Origin: Polaribacter sp. Z022
GTDB taxonomy: Bacteria > Bacteroidota > Bacteroidia > Flavobacteriales > Flavobacteriaceae
Direction of reading: 5' to 3'
Assembly (NCBI RefSeq): GCF_023555495.1
Contig: NZ_JALCZO010000005.1
Coordinates: 1-64,000, forward strand
DNA length: 64,000 bases
The stretch's first letter is position 1; every line of letters begins with the position of its first letter. A program made the translations under genes and the position numbers. Positions 44,232 to 53,670 of the stretch are shown piece by piece. The notes below the pieces were generated by a model that worked only from the letters and a program-made list of their open reading frames with translations, was not told the origin of the DNA and searched no databases.

Positions 44232-44257
44232 GTCATTTCGAGCGCAGTCGAGAAATT
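44232..44257. repeat. Palindromic interspersed repeat of flavobacterial type
   Basis: GTCATTTCGAGCGCAGTCGA followed by GAAATTTC, a short palindromic unit (TTTCGA/TCGAGAAA arms) that I recognise as dispersed through many Bacteroidetes genomes. It sits in the 63-base gap between tyrA and the DAHP synthase gene inside the operon, where it may form a hairpin in the mRNA. Confidence 0.65.
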
Positions 44258-44279
44258 TCAACACAAATTAATTATTAAA

Positions 44280-45362
44280 ATGAAGAATACAAAAGAATTA
44301 AGAACATGGTTGGATGATATGAATTTAGCGCATCCACTAGTAATAGCAGGGCCTTGTAGTGCAGAAACCGAAGAGCAGGTTTTAAAAATTGCACACGAAT
44401 TAAAAGATTCTGATGTAAACTATTATAGAGCAGGAATTTGGAAACCAAGAACAAGACCAGGAAATTTTGAAGGTGTTGGAGCTTTAGGGTTAGGTTGGTT
44501 AAAAAAGGTAAAAGAAGAAACAGGTATGAAAACCTGTACAGAAGTTGCCAATGCTGCTCACTGTAAATTAGCAATTGAAGAAGATGTAGATTTATTATGG
44601 ATTGGTGCACGTTCTACAGTATCTCCATTTATTATGCAAGAAATTGCTGAAGCTTTAGAAGGTACAGATAAAATTGTTTTAGTTAAAAATCCAGTAAACC
44701 CAGATTTAGCTTTATGGTTAGGTGGTATAGAAAGATTATATACTGCAGGTATTAAAAACTTAGGAGCAATTCATAGAGGATTTTCTACTTATGATAAATC
44801 TAAATACAGAAACAATCCTAACTGGCAATTAGCTATTGAATTTCAAAATAAATTTCCAGATTTACCATTAATTTGTGATCCATCACATATTACAGGGAAC
44901 AGAGAAATGATTCAAGATGTTTCTCAAGTTGCTTTAGATTTAAACTTTGATGGTTTAATGATTGAAACTCATTTTGACCCAGATAATGCTTGGTCTGATG
45001 CTGCACAACAAGTAACTCCAGATACTTTAAAGCAGATAATGAGAGATTTAAAAATCAAAAAAACTACAGAATCTGCAACAAGTTACAGAGAACCATTAGA
45101 AAACTTAAGAGCTCAAATTAATGTGGTTGATGACCAATTAATTGATTTATTAGGTAAAAGAATGGAAGTTGCTGAAAAAATTGGATCTCTTAAAAAAGAA
45201 GAAAACGTTGCTGTTTTACAGTCTAGACGTTGGAATGAGATTTTAGGAAATATGGTTTTAGAAGGAACTAGCAAAGGTTTAAGTGAAGAGTTTGTTTTAA
45301 AAATGTTTAAAGCAATTCACCAAGAATCTATCAACCATCAAGAAAAAATTATCAACGGATAG
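44280..45362 (+). CDS. Bifunctional DAHP synthase/chorismate mutase
   Basis: 360 residues. The N-terminal type I-beta DAHP synthase domain (about 1-260) shows IAGPCSAE, YYRAGIWKPRTRPGNFEG, LVKNPVNPDLALWLGG, AIHRGFSTY, ICDPSHITGNR and METHFDPDNAWSDAAQQ-like metal and substrate residues. The C-terminal AroQ chorismate mutase domain (about 272-358) starts LENLRAQINVVDDQLIDLLGKRMEV. It opens the shikimate route and makes prephenate from chorismate, feeding PheA and TyrA encoded just upstream. It ends the operon, with a terminator at 45385-45412. Confidence 0.95.
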   Translation: MKNTKELRTWLDDMNLAHPLVIAGPCSAETEEQVLKIAHELKDSDVNYYRAGIWKPRTRPGNFEGVGALGLGWLKKVKEETGMKTCTEVANAAHCKLAIEEDVDLLWIGARSTVSPFIMQEIAEALEGTDKIVLVKNPVNPDLALWLGGIERLYTAGIKNLGAIHRGFSTYDKSKYRNNPNWQLAIEFQNKFPDLPLICDPSHITGNREMIQDVSQVALDLNFDGLMIETHFDPDNAWSDAAQQVTPDTLKQIMRDLKIKKTTESATSYREPLENLRAQINVVDDQLIDLLGKRMEVAEKIGSLKKEENVAVLQSRRWNEILGNMVLEGTSKGLSEEFVLKMFKAIHQESINHQEKIING

Positions 45363-45384
45363 TCTTAAAAGATGACTAACAAAT

Positions 45385-45412
45385 AAAAAAACCGCCAATT
45401 GGCGGTTTTTTT
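45385..45412. terminator. Bidirectional terminator between convergent genes
   Basis: A perfect palindrome, AAAAACCGCC-AATT-GGCGGTTTTT, with A-rich and T-rich flanks on both sides; it serves the aromatic operon (plus) and the secreted protein gene (minus). Confidence 0.93.
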
Positions 45413-45418
45413 ATTTGT

Positions 45419-46066
45419 TTATTTTTTCTTGGTGTAAGATAGTCTTCTAGAAGCTTTTCTCATTAGAACATTTATTAAATCCTCTGGGCTGCTTCCTATT
45501 GATCCTCTTACTTTTTTATTATAATTCCATAAAAGAACACCATCTGCAGCATTGTGTACATTCATGTTAACAACAGCACTGTTGGTAGTTCCCCAGAAAC
45601 CAATTAAAACTCCTAAAGCTACAGAAGCTCCTTCAGACATAGGTTTGTTGGTGTTGTAAGTTCCCGAAATAATTGCATCAACACCTAATATTTTTGCCAA
45701 TTCTTCAGGTGTGTAATCAGTTAAGTTTTCTTGTGTAATATTTTTCTTTTTTAATAATGCAGTTGTTTTGGATGGGTCTTGAACTTCTATTGAAGTTAAT
45801 TTTCCTCTTTTCTTTCTTCTCAAAAACCATGAAAACATTGCGGTTTGTATACTTTTACCTTCATTAATTTCTAATCTTTTAAACTGTTCAGAGGTCATTT
45901 TTTCCATCTGTTTAGGTCTAAGTTTAACAGTTGCTTTAAAAGGCAAAATTCCTATTGTTTTATGACTTTTAGCAATTTCATCAAATTGAGGGTTTTCATA
46001 AAGACTAGTTTGTGCTAAAAATGTAGCAGAAATAAATAATGCAATTAAGAAAATATTCTTTTTCAT
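45419..46066 (-). CDS. Secreted protein of unknown function, CsgG/GNA1162-like
   Basis: 215 residues with a signal peptide (MKKNIFLIALFISATFLAQ). Fragments TIGILPFKATVKLRP near residue 36 and LAKILGVDAIISGTYNTNKPMSEG near 128 resemble the N-terminal fold of CsgG, LpoB and GNA1162-type envelope proteins. A conserved-looking late segment is DGVLLWNYNKKVRGS. No lipobox is evident, so it is probably periplasmic. The function is not known. It is a monocistronic gene convergent with the aromatic operon. Confidence 0.7.
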   Translation of the reverse strand: MKKNIFLIALFISATFLAQTSLYENPQFDEIAKSHKTIGILPFKATVKLRPKQMEKMTSEQFKRLEINEGKSIQTAMFSWFLRRKKRGKLTSIEVQDPSKTTALLKKKNITQENLTDYTPEELAKILGVDAIISGTYNTNKPMSEGASVALGVLIGFWGTTNSAVVNMNVHNAADGVLLWNYNKKVRGSIGSSPEDLINVLMRKASRRLSYTKKK

Positions 46067-46167
46067 ATTTGTTTTTTGGGTTAATAATAAAGCGAATATA
46101 AAAATTGTTACTTAACAAATACAACTTCGTTTACATTATTATTTAAAATTTCTGCATCTTTGTAATA

Positions 46168-47133
46168 ATGACAGGAATCGTATACAAATCTACTGGAAGT
46201 TGGTATCAGGTAAAATCTGATGAAGGTGTCTTTTATCAATGTAGAATAAAAGGAAAATTCAGAATAAAAGGAATTAAAAGTACCAATCCAATTGCAGTTG
46301 GAGATAAAGTGATTTTCGATTTAGAGAAAAAAGGTGATGAAGAAACAGGTGTCATTAAAAAGATTTTAGACAGAGATAATTTTATTGTTCGTAAATCTGT
46401 AAACCTATCTAAGCAAACGCATATTATTGCTGCAAATTTAGATTTGGTTTTTCTTTTAATTACGATAGATAATCCACCAACATTTACAACTTTTATTGAT
46501 CGTTTTTTAGTTTCTACAAGAGCTTATAGAATAGATACTGTTTTAGTTTTTAATAAGATAGATTCTTATGAAATAGAACAAAGAGCAGAAGTTTTATACC
46601 TAAAAGATATTTATGAAGCAATTGGTTATACATGTATTGAGGTTTCTGCGACACAAAACAAAAATGTAGATAAAATTAAAGAAATGATGGTTGGTAAATC
46701 ATCTATGTTTGTAGGACATTCTGGTGTAGGAAAATCTACTTTAGTAAATGCAGTTGAACCAACTTTAGATTTAAAAACAAAAGAAATTTCTGATCAGCAC
46801 AAACAAGGTCAGCATACAACTACATTTGCAGAAATGTTTGATTTAAGTTTTGATGCAAGAATTATTGATACACCAGGTATAAAAGGATTTGGTATTGTAG
46901 ATATTGATAAATACGAACTTGGAGACTATTTTCCTGAGTTTTTTGAAATGAAACAACATTGTAAATTTAATAATTGTTTGCATTTAAAAGAACCAAAATG
47001 TGCTGTAAAAGAAGGATTAGAAACCGAAGAAATATCTTGGTCTCGTTATAAAAGTTACTTGCAAATTTTAGAAGGAGAAGAAGGATCTGAACACTACAGA
47101 ACAGATATTTGGAATGAAGATGATAATGAATAA
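46168..47133 (+). CDS. rsgA: Ribosome small-subunit-dependent GTPase RsgA
   Basis: 321 residues. OB-fold at the N-terminus, circularly permuted GTPase motifs in the order FNKID (G4), then GHSGVGKSTLVNA (G1, about 183-195), then DTPGIKGFG (G3), and a Zn-binding C-x5-C-x-H-x5-C cluster (CKFNNCLHLKEPKC) near 272. It assists late assembly of the 30S subunit. It begins a run of housekeeping genes with gaps of 3, 5 and -4 bases. A -7-like CATCTTTG ends only 5 bases before the ATG, so the transcript may be nearly leaderless. Confidence 0.95.
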   Translation: MTGIVYKSTGSWYQVKSDEGVFYQCRIKGKFRIKGIKSTNPIAVGDKVIFDLEKKGDEETGVIKKILDRDNFIVRKSVNLSKQTHIIAANLDLVFLLITIDNPPTFTTFIDRFLVSTRAYRIDTVLVFNKIDSYEIEQRAEVLYLKDIYEAIGYTCIEVSATQNKNVDKIKEMMVGKSSMFVGHSGVGKSTLVNAVEPTLDLKTKEISDQHKQGQHTTTFAEMFDLSFDARIIDTPGIKGFGIVDIDKYELGDYFPEFFEMKQHCKFNNCLHLKEPKCAVKEGLETEEISWSRYKSYLQILEGEEGSEHYRTDIWNEDDNE

Positions 47134-47136
47134 ATT

Positions 47137-47589
47137 ATGAAAATTGTAATTCAACGCGTTTCTAAAGCAAGTGTAACTATCAATCAAAAAAAAGTTGCAG
47201 ACATCCAAAAAGGATTGTTGATACTTTTAGGTATTGTTGATGAAGATACACAAGAAGATATTAATTGGTTGGTAAGAAAAGTGTTAAACCTTCGCATTTT
47301 TAATGACGAAAATAATGTGATGAATAATTCATTACTAACTGTAAATGGAGATGTAATTGTTGTAAGTCAGTTTACTTTGCATGCATCGACCAAAAAAGGA
47401 AACAGGCCAAGTTATATTAAAGCAGCAAAACCGCCAGTTGCAATTCCTTTATACCAAAGCTTTATAAATACTTTAGAAACAGAACTAGGTAAGAAAGTAC
47501 AAACAGGAGAGTTTGGAGCAGATATGAAAGTAGAACTTTTAAATGATGGTCCTATAACAATTATAATTGATTCTAAAACTAAAGAATAG
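47137..47589 (+). CDS. dtd: D-aminoacyl-tRNA deacylase
   Basis: 150 residues, the full family length. Signatures are MKIVIQRVSKASVTI at the start, SQFTLHAST at the active site, KKGNRPSY and the Gly-cisPro-containing NDGPITIIIDS near the end. It removes D-amino acids mischarged to tRNA. It is the second gene of the rsgA run. Confidence 0.95.
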   Translation: MKIVIQRVSKASVTINQKKVADIQKGLLILLGIVDEDTQEDINWLVRKVLNLRIFNDENNVMNNSLLTVNGDVIVVSQFTLHASTKKGNRPSYIKAAKPPVAIPLYQSFINTLETELGKKVQTGEFGADMKVELLNDGPITIIIDSKTKE

Positions 47590-47594
47590 TTTTT

Positions 47595-48239
47595 ATGGTT
47601 TTTTATGATGTTCATACACATAAATCTTTAAGTGACGAAAAAGTACTTCAGATAGAAAATAAATTCCCAAATTCAGTTAATTTTTCTTCACCTTTTTCAA
47701 TAGGTATCCATCCTTGGTTTATCAATAAAAACACTTATAATAAAGAGCTTTTAATAGTAGAAGATAAGTTGCAACATGCTAATTGTTATGCAATTGGAGA
47801 ATGTGGTTTAGATAAATTAAAAGGTGTAGCTTTAGAGTTACAAAAAGAAGTTTTTTTAAAACAAGTAGAACTTTCAGAAAAGTATAAAAAACCGCTAATA
47901 ATTCATTGTGTAAAAGCATTTCAGGAAATTATAGCCATAAAGAAAGAATTACAACCAAAACAATTTTGGATGCTACATGGTTTTAATAAAAACATACATT
48001 TAGCTAAGAGTTTAATAGATCATAATTTTATGTTGTCTTTTGGCGAATTAGTCTTAAAAAATAAAAAAATTGAAGAAACTTTACGTCAAATTAACTTATC
48101 ATCATTTTTAATAGAAACAGATGATTCTGATGTGAATGTTAAAGATATTTATCAGAAAATTGCTGATATAAGAAACGTAAAAGTAGTAATACTTCAAAAT
48201 CAAATAAAACAAAATTTTAAAAGAATATTTACAAAATGA
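47595..48239 (+). CDS. TatD-family metal-dependent hydrolase
   Basis: 214 residues, shorter than typical TatD (about 255). Metal-ligand motifs are DVHTHKS near the N-terminus, GECGLDK, IIHCVKAF, HGFN and IETDDSD. It probably acts as a DNase or phosphoesterase. Start at the ATG at 47595, 5 bases after dtd; the stop overlaps the next start by 4 bases. Confidence 0.88.
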   Translation: MVFYDVHTHKSLSDEKVLQIENKFPNSVNFSSPFSIGIHPWFINKNTYNKELLIVEDKLQHANCYAIGECGLDKLKGVALELQKEVFLKQVELSEKYKKPLIIHCVKAFQEIIAIKKELQPKQFWMLHGFNKNIHLAKSLIDHNFMLSFGELVLKNKKIEETLRQINLSSFLIETDDSDVNVKDIYQKIADIRNVKVVILQNQIKQNFKRIFTK

Positions 48240-48949
48240 GTTGGTTAGAAAGAACTGAATTATTAGTAGAAAAAGAAGGCTTAGAAAAACTTAAAAAAGC
48301 AAATATTTTAGTAGTAGGTTTAGGAGGTGTTGGGTCTTTTGCTGCAGAATTTTTAGCAAGAGCTGGTGTACATAAAATGACTCTTGTAGATGGAGATGTT
48401 TTTGACGAAACCAACATAAACAGACAATTACCAGCTTTACAATCTACCATAGGTAAACCAAAAGTATCAGTTTTAGCAGAAAGATTAAAAGACATAAATT
48501 CTGATATAGAATTAACTTTATTACAAGAATTTTTATCGCCAGAAAGAGCATTTGAAATTGTAACAAAAGAATTTGATTATGTGTTAGATTGTATAGATAG
48601 TATTACACCCAAAGTCAATTTAATTGTAGCAGCAAGAAGAAAAAAAGTTAAAATTATATCCTCTATGGGTGCAGGTGGAAAATTAGATGCAACCAAAGTA
48701 AAAGTTAAAGATATTGGCAAAACTAAAAATTGTACCATGGCAAGAGTTTTGCGCAAAAGATTAAAAGAAAGAAAAGTAGATAAAGGTGTAAAAGCTGTGT
48801 ATTCTGATGAGGTTCAAATACCTAAAAGTGTAAAAATAACTGATGGTACAAATTTTAAAAAATCTTATTATGGTACAATTAGTTATATGCCAGCGCTTTT
48901 TGGTTTACAAGCAGCAGCTCATGTTGTTAATTTTATTATAAAAAAGTAA
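48236..48949 (+). CDS. tcdA: tRNA threonylcarbamoyladenosine dehydratase TcdA (ThiF/E1-like)
   Basis: 237 residues. The ThiF/E1-like Rossmann motif GLGGVGSFAAEFLARAG lies near residues 24-40, with VDGDVFDETNINRQ and DCIDSI downstream. It is close to TcdA/CsdL proteins, which cyclise t6A to ct6A in tRNA. Other E1-like roles are less likely given the length and the tRNA-processing neighbours. It is the last gene of the rsgA run. Confidence 0.88.
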   Translation: MSWLERTELLVEKEGLEKLKKANILVVGLGGVGSFAAEFLARAGVHKMTLVDGDVFDETNINRQLPALQSTIGKPKVSVLAERLKDINSDIELTLLQEFLSPERAFEIVTKEFDYVLDCIDSITPKVNLIVAARRKKVKIISSMGAGGKLDATKVKVKDIGKTKNCTMARVLRKRLKERKVDKGVKAVYSDEVQIPKSVKITDGTNFKKSYYGTISYMPALFGLQAAAHVVNFIIKK

Positions 48950-48977
48950 AGATTAGTTTTTCTTAAAAAATTAAACA

Positions 48978-48985
48978 TATATTTG
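48978..48985 (+). promoter_or_regulatory. -7 promoter box (TATATTTG) of the YceI gene
   Basis: TATATTTG fits TAnnTTTG, 46 bases before the YceI ATG. The -33 region is weak. Confidence 0.5.
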
Positions 48986-49030
48986 CCATGGAAAATAAAT
49001 TACAATTTGTAAATAATTAAATTTAATAAA

Positions 49031-49669
49031 ATGAAAAAAATAGTATTATCATTAGTTGTTTTTGCATCAGTGTTAACAGCATGTAAAAGCGAAAAAAAAG
49101 ATAAAGTAGAAGCTAAAGAAGCTGTTAAAGTAGAGGTAAAAGCAGCAACTTTAAACAATGTAGATGTTGCTACATCAATTTTAACTTGGAAAGGAACAAA
49201 ACCTGGAGGAGCTCATGATGGAACTGTAGCTTTAAAAAGTGGAGGAATTTTAATTGAAGATGGTAAATTAACACAAGGAGAGTTTGTGGTTGATATGAAT
49301 ACAATTACAAATCTTGATATGAAAGGTTCTAAGGGAGCAGGAAAAATAGAAGGACATTTAAAAAATGCAGACTTTTTTGATGTAACTGTTTATCCAACAT
49401 CAAAATTTGTAATTACTAATGTTGTAGAAACCGAAGGAAAACTTGCTGTAACAGGAAATTTACAAATAAAAGATGTTACAAAGAGCATTACAATACCTGC
49501 TACAATTTCTACAGAAAATGGAGTAACTGTTTTTAAAAGTGAAATTTTTAATGTTGATAGAGCCGATTTTAATGTAAAATACAAATCTAAATCTTTCTTT
49601 AAAGAGTTAAAAGATAAGTTTGTAGATGATATTATAGAAATGTCTTTTGAAGTAAAAACAAAAGCATAA
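49031..49669 (+). CDS. YceI-like lipoprotein (lipocalin-type isoprenoid binding)
   Basis: 212 residues. Lipobox SVLTAC with Cys18, then a charged linker and the YceI beta-barrel: SILTWKGTKPGGAHDGTV, GHLKNADFFDVTVYPTSKF, LQIKDVTKSITIPA and FNVDRADFNVKYKSKS. Family members bind polyisoprenoids in the periplasm. It is followed by a hairpin terminator at 49694-49727. Confidence 0.93.
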   Translation: MKKIVLSLVVFASVLTACKSEKKDKVEAKEAVKVEVKAATLNNVDVATSILTWKGTKPGGAHDGTVALKSGGILIEDGKLTQGEFVVDMNTITNLDMKGSKGAGKIEGHLKNADFFDVTVYPTSKFVITNVVETEGKLAVTGNLQIKDVTKSITIPATISTENGVTVFKSEIFNVDRADFNVKYKSKSFFKELKDKFVDDIIEMSFEVKTKA

Positions 49670-49693
49670 TTTAGAATTAATTCAAATTCTTAT

Positions 49694-49730
49694 AAAGGTC
49701 TAAAAAATATTGTTTTTAGGCCTTTTTCTT
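49694..49730 (+). terminator. Terminator after the YceI gene
   Basis: AAAGGTCTAAAAA (49694-49706) pairs with TTTTTAGGCCTTT (49713-49725, one G-U), followed by T residues. Confidence 0.82.
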
Positions 49731-49742
49731 TTGTAGTTTTTT

Positions 49743-49750
49743 TATCTTTG
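49743..49750 (+). promoter_or_regulatory. -7 box (TATCTTTG) of the DUF3857 operon
   Basis: TATCTTTG fits TAnnTTTG, 19 bases before the ATG of the first DUF3857 gene. No clear -33 box is visible. Confidence 0.5.
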
Positions 49751-49769
49751 GTAGGCTATAAAAAAATAT

Positions 49770-51689
49770 ATGAAAAAGTTACCCTACCTAACAATATTAC
49801 TAGTATTATTATCAATATCTTCTACATTTAGTCAAAAAAATAATTACGCTTCTCTTTTTATTCCTGTAGAATTAAAAAAGGATGCCAATGCAGTTATAAG
49901 AGACAATTCTATAGAAATTACTATTGAAAGTGTAGATGAAATGGTTGTAAAAAAAAGAAAAGTTGTAACCGTTTTAAATAAATTAGGAGATAGGTATGCT
50001 TATATGGCAGAAGGTTATGATAATGATACTAAAATAACAAAACTGTCTGCATATATATATGATGCTTTTGGTAATCAAATAAAAAAATATTCTAAAAGTA
50101 AATTTCTAGACGTTAGTGCTGTAGATGGAGGTACTTTATATTCAGACTCAAGAGTAAAGTATCTAGATTATACTCCAGTTTCTTATCCTTATACCATTGT
50201 TTTTGAATCGGAATACAGATCAACTACAACTGCTTTTATACCTGGTTGGTATCCAATGAGTGGTTATTATATTTCTGTACAAAAAAGCACATATAAATTA
50301 TTAAATCCTAGTCAGATTGTTATCAACAGAAAAGAAAAGAATTTTGATGGTTTTTCAATAGAAAATACTTTTTCTGAATTCGAATTATATTCAGTTTTAA
50401 AAGATCAACCATCTGTAAAATATGAGTCAAACAGTGTTTCTTATGAAAATATTATGCCAATGTTATTGGTAGTTCCAGAAAACTTTCAAACAGATGGAAT
50501 TAGTGGAAAATACTCAAACTGGAATGAATTAGGTTCTTGGATGAATAGCAAAATTTTAAATGGGAAAACCAATTTAGAAGAAGCGACTAAAGCTATAGTT
50601 TTAGATTTAGTAAAAGGAGTTGAAGATCCTATAGAAAAAGCAAAAATTGTATATGAATATATGCAAAATAAAACAAGATATATAAGTGTGCAAGTTGGTA
50701 TTGGTGGTATTCAGCCAATTTCAGCTAATGAAGTAGATAAAGTAAGTTATGGAGATTGTAAAGGTTTAACAAATTACACAAAAGCACTTTTAGAAGTTGT
50801 TGGTGTAAATTCTAATTATGTTCATGTAGAAGCAAACCCAAATGATAGAGTTTCTTTTGAAAATGATTTTGCATCGTTAGCACAAGGAAATCATGTAATC
50901 TTAAATATACCTAACAATGGTAATGACGTTTGGTTAGAATGTACCAGTCAAACAGTTCCATTTGGTTTTTTAGGAGATTTTACTGATGATAGAAATGTAC
51001 TTGTTATGACACCTGAAGGAGGTGTTATAAAAAGAACACCAGCTTATAAAAACGAAACAAATTTGCAGGAAACAAAAGCTAAAATTATTCTTGATGAAAA
51101 TGGAAGTTTGTCTGCTAATTTAAAAAGAGTTTCTAAAGGAATACAATATGGAGATAGGTATCAATACCAAACCTATTCTGAAGAAGAACTTATAAAAGAA
51201 TACAAGTCTAGTGTTTGGAGATATAATAATAATTTAGAAATTGAATCCATAAATTTACTAAATGATAAAGAAAATATAGAGTTTAAAGAAGATTTAAAAA
51301 TTGCTATAAAAAACTACGCATCTGTTAATGAACAAGAATATTTATTTAGAGTAAATGTTTTTAATAAAAACAGTTTTGTGCCTAAAAGATACAGAAATAG
51401 AAAATTACCATTAAAAATATCTAGAGGATATAAGGATGTAGATTCTTATGAAATTAAAATTCCTGAAGGATATATTTTATCTGTATTGCCATCAGAAAAA
51501 TTACTTACTTCAAAATTTGGAACCTATAAGGTAACATTTACAAAAATTGATGAAACTACTTTTAAATACGATAAATCTATGTTGATAAAAGATGGTGTTT
51601 ACCCCAAAGAAGATTATAAATTATACAGAAGCTTTAGAAGAACTATTGCTAAATATGAAAATTTAAGAATTGCAATTGTAAAAAAATAA
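49770..51689 (+). CDS. DUF3857/transglutaminase-like secreted protein with intact Cys and His
   Basis: 639 residues. Signal peptide (MKKLPYLTILLVLLSISSTFS), DUF3857 beta domain to about 260, transglutaminase-like domain about 275-410 with Cys330 (YGDCKGLTNYTKALL) and His375 (GNHVILNI); the third triad position reads VWLECTSQ, with Glu where Asp is usual, so catalysis may be retained. The C-terminal part is beta-rich. It is probably periplasmic. It is the first gene of a four-gene operon with gaps of 9, 13 and 5 bases. The substrate and role are not known. Confidence 0.83.
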   Translation: MKKLPYLTILLVLLSISSTFSQKNNYASLFIPVELKKDANAVIRDNSIEITIESVDEMVVKKRKVVTVLNKLGDRYAYMAEGYDNDTKITKLSAYIYDAFGNQIKKYSKSKFLDVSAVDGGTLYSDSRVKYLDYTPVSYPYTIVFESEYRSTTTAFIPGWYPMSGYYISVQKSTYKLLNPSQIVINRKEKNFDGFSIENTFSEFELYSVLKDQPSVKYESNSVSYENIMPMLLVVPENFQTDGISGKYSNWNELGSWMNSKILNGKTNLEEATKAIVLDLVKGVEDPIEKAKIVYEYMQNKTRYISVQVGIGGIQPISANEVDKVSYGDCKGLTNYTKALLEVVGVNSNYVHVEANPNDRVSFENDFASLAQGNHVILNIPNNGNDVWLECTSQTVPFGFLGDFTDDRNVLVMTPEGGVIKRTPAYKNETNLQETKAKIILDENGSLSANLKRVSKGIQYGDRYQYQTYSEEELIKEYKSSVWRYNNNLEIESINLLNDKENIEFKEDLKIAIKNYASVNEQEYLFRVNVFNKNSFVPKRYRNRKLPLKISRGYKDVDSYEIKIPEGYILSVLPSEKLLTSKFGTYKVTFTKIDETTFKYDKSMLIKDGVYPKEDYKLYRSFRRTIAKYENLRIAIVKK

Positions 51690-51698
51690 AAACAAAAA

Positions 51699-53657
51699 AT
51701 GAAAAAGTTAACCCTACTAGTATTATTAATAAGTCAGTTTACAATTTTTGCCCAAGATTATAAATTTGGAAAAGTATCAAAAGAAGAGCTAAAAGAAAAA
51801 TTTCACCCATTAGATTCTACTGCAGATGCAGCTTATTTGTATAGAAAAAGAAGAACATCATATTCTTATATAAATGGTGTTGGTTTTCAGTTGGTTACTG
51901 AAATTCATGAGCGCGTTAAAATTTATACAAAAGAAGGGTTTGAAATGGCAACAAAATCGGTTGCTTATTATAATCCAGATTCTGGAGAAACAGAATCAGT
52001 TTCATCAATAAAAGGATATAGTTTTTCGTTAGTTGATGGTAAAGTTGTTAAGGATAAATTGACTAAGAAGAGTATTTTTAAAGAAAAGAAAAATAAATCT
52101 TATAGTATTAAAAAAATTACAATGCCAAATATTAAAATAGGTACTGTAATAGAACTTAAGTATAAATTAATTTCACCTTACACAAATTCAATTGATGATT
52201 TACAGTTTCAATTTGGAATTCCAGTAAAAAAAATAGATTATAATATTGAAATACCAGAATACTTTATATTTAATAAAAGATCTAAAGGGTTTTATAATGT
52301 GCCAATGAAAAAAACAGCAAAGAATGGTACAATTGGCTCTTTAAATTATAGAATTGATGTTTTTGGGTTTGAAGGAGATAATATACCAGCTTTAAAAAAT
52401 GATGAACCTTTTATTAGTAGTATTTATAACTATAGAGGAGGTATGAAATTTGAATTAACACAAACAAATTTTTCAAGCTTACAAGGTAGTATTAAAACAT
52501 TCTCTAATTCTTGGGAAGATGTAAGTAAGCAAATTTTTAAATCTTCTCGCTTTGGAGAAGAACTAAATAAAAAGAGCTATTATAAAGATGATTTACAAAG
52601 CATTGTAGGGAATATTACTTCTGAAAAGGAAAAAGTTGCAGCTGTTTTTCAGTTTGTTAAGAGTAAAATAAAATGGAATGGTAACAACAGTAAGTATACA
52701 GAAAAAGGAGTAAGAAAAGCATTTAAAGAAAGAGTAGGTAATGTAGCAGACATTAACTTAATGCTAACCTCTATGTTACGTTCTGCGGGTTTAAAAGCAA
52801 ACCCAGTTTTAGTTAGTACTAGAAAAAACGGAGTACCATTATTTCCAACATTAAATGGGTTTAATTATGTAATTTCTATGGTAGATTTTACTGATGGAAC
52901 ATCGGTTTTATTAGATGCAACAGAACCTTATAGTTTGCCAAATATTTTACCAGCTAGAACTTTAAATTGGAGTGGTAGAAAAGTAACAAAAGAAGGGATT
53001 TCTTCTTGGATTAAATTAACTTCTACAAAACACGCAATAGAAGACAATAATTTAATGGTTAAAATTTCAGATGATATGATTGTAGAGGGGTTATTTAGAA
53101 CAAAATTTATTAACCTAAGTGCATTAAATTTTAGAAAAAATAATAACCATATAAAAGATGAAAGCTTAATTACTAAATTAGAAGAAAGGTATAATATTGA
53201 AATTGACGATTATAAAGTTGTAAATAAAGATAAAATAACAACTCCAATTGTTAGAAATGTAAAATTTATAAGTGAAGATTTAATAGAAGAAATAAATGGT
53301 AAAATTTACATTGAACCATCTTTGTTTTTAACAGTAGATAAAAACCCTTTTAAATTAGTAGATAGAAAGTTTCCTGTAGATTTTGCTACACCTTGGAAAG
53401 AAAGTAATAGAGTTTTTATTAGTATTCCACAAGGTTATAAAATAGAACAATTACCAAAACCTTTAGCAATTGGTTTGCCAGATAACCTAGGAGTATTTAA
53501 ATATCAAATAACGCAAAGTGGTAATAAAATTAGAGTTACTTCTATTTTACAATTTAACAATGGTATAATTGCTCCACAGTATTATTCTGCATTAAAAGAT
53601 TTTTACAGTCAATTGGTAAAAAAGCAAACTGAAAAAATTGTTTTAATAAAAGAGTAA
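51699..53657 (+). CDS. DUF3857/degenerate transglutaminase protein, paralogue 1 of 3
   Basis: 652 residues with a signal peptide ending at IFAQ. DUF3857 domain in the N-terminal half (MPNIKIGTVIELKYK), then a transglutaminase-like domain (VFQFVKSKIKWNG, FNYVISMVDF, VLLDATEPYSLPN). The active-site segment reads RVGNVADINLML where GDC is expected, so the nucleophile Cys is lost, and the His position is Tyr (FNYVISMV); the Asp is retained (LLDAT). It is probably a non-enzymatic binding protein. Its 3' end is identical in DNA to paralogue 3 over the last 69 bases. Confidence 0.82.
   Translation: MKKLTLLVLLISQFTIFAQDYKFGKVSKEELKEKFHPLDSTADAAYLYRKRRTSYSYINGVGFQLVTEIHERVKIYTKEGFEMATKSVAYYNPDSGETESVSSIKGYSFSLVDGKVVKDKLTKKSIFKEKKNKSYSIKKITMPNIKIGTVIELKYKLISPYTNSIDDLQFQFGIPVKKIDYNIEIPEYFIFNKRSKGFYNVPMKKTAKNGTIGSLNYRIDVFGFEGDNIPALKNDEPFISSIYNYRGGMKFELTQTNFSSLQGSIKTFSNSWEDVSKQIFKSSRFGEELNKKSYYKDDLQSIVGNITSEKEKVAAVFQFVKSKIKWNGNNSKYTEKGVRKAFKERVGNVADINLMLTSMLRSAGLKANPVLVSTRKNGVPLFPTLNGFNYVISMVDFTDGTSVLLDATEPYSLPNILPARTLNWSGRKVTKEGISSWIKLTSTKHAIEDNNLMVKISDDMIVEGLFRTKFINLSALNFRKNNNHIKDESLITKLEERYNIEIDDYKVVNKDKITTPIVRNVKFISEDLIEEINGKIYIEPSLFLTVDKNPFKLVDRKFPVDFATPWKESNRVFISIPQGYKIEQLPKPLAIGLPDNLGVFKYQITQSGNKIRVTSILQFNNGIIAPQYYSALKDFYSQLVKKQTEKIVLIKE
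53589..53657 (+). repeat. Homogenised 3' end, copy 1
   Basis: The last 69 bases of the first paralogue are identical to 57573-57641 and differ at two positions from 55609-55677. The encoded tail ends KKQTEKIVLIKE in all three. This is above the divergence of the preceding sequence and suggests gene conversion. Confidence 0.75.
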
Positions 53658-53670
53658 TTAGAAATCTATT

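Noticed and set aside
49697..49769. -33 box for the DUF3857 operon
   Set aside because: A TTTG exists at 49730 but the spacing to the -7 box is only 9 bases, so I did not call a full promoter.
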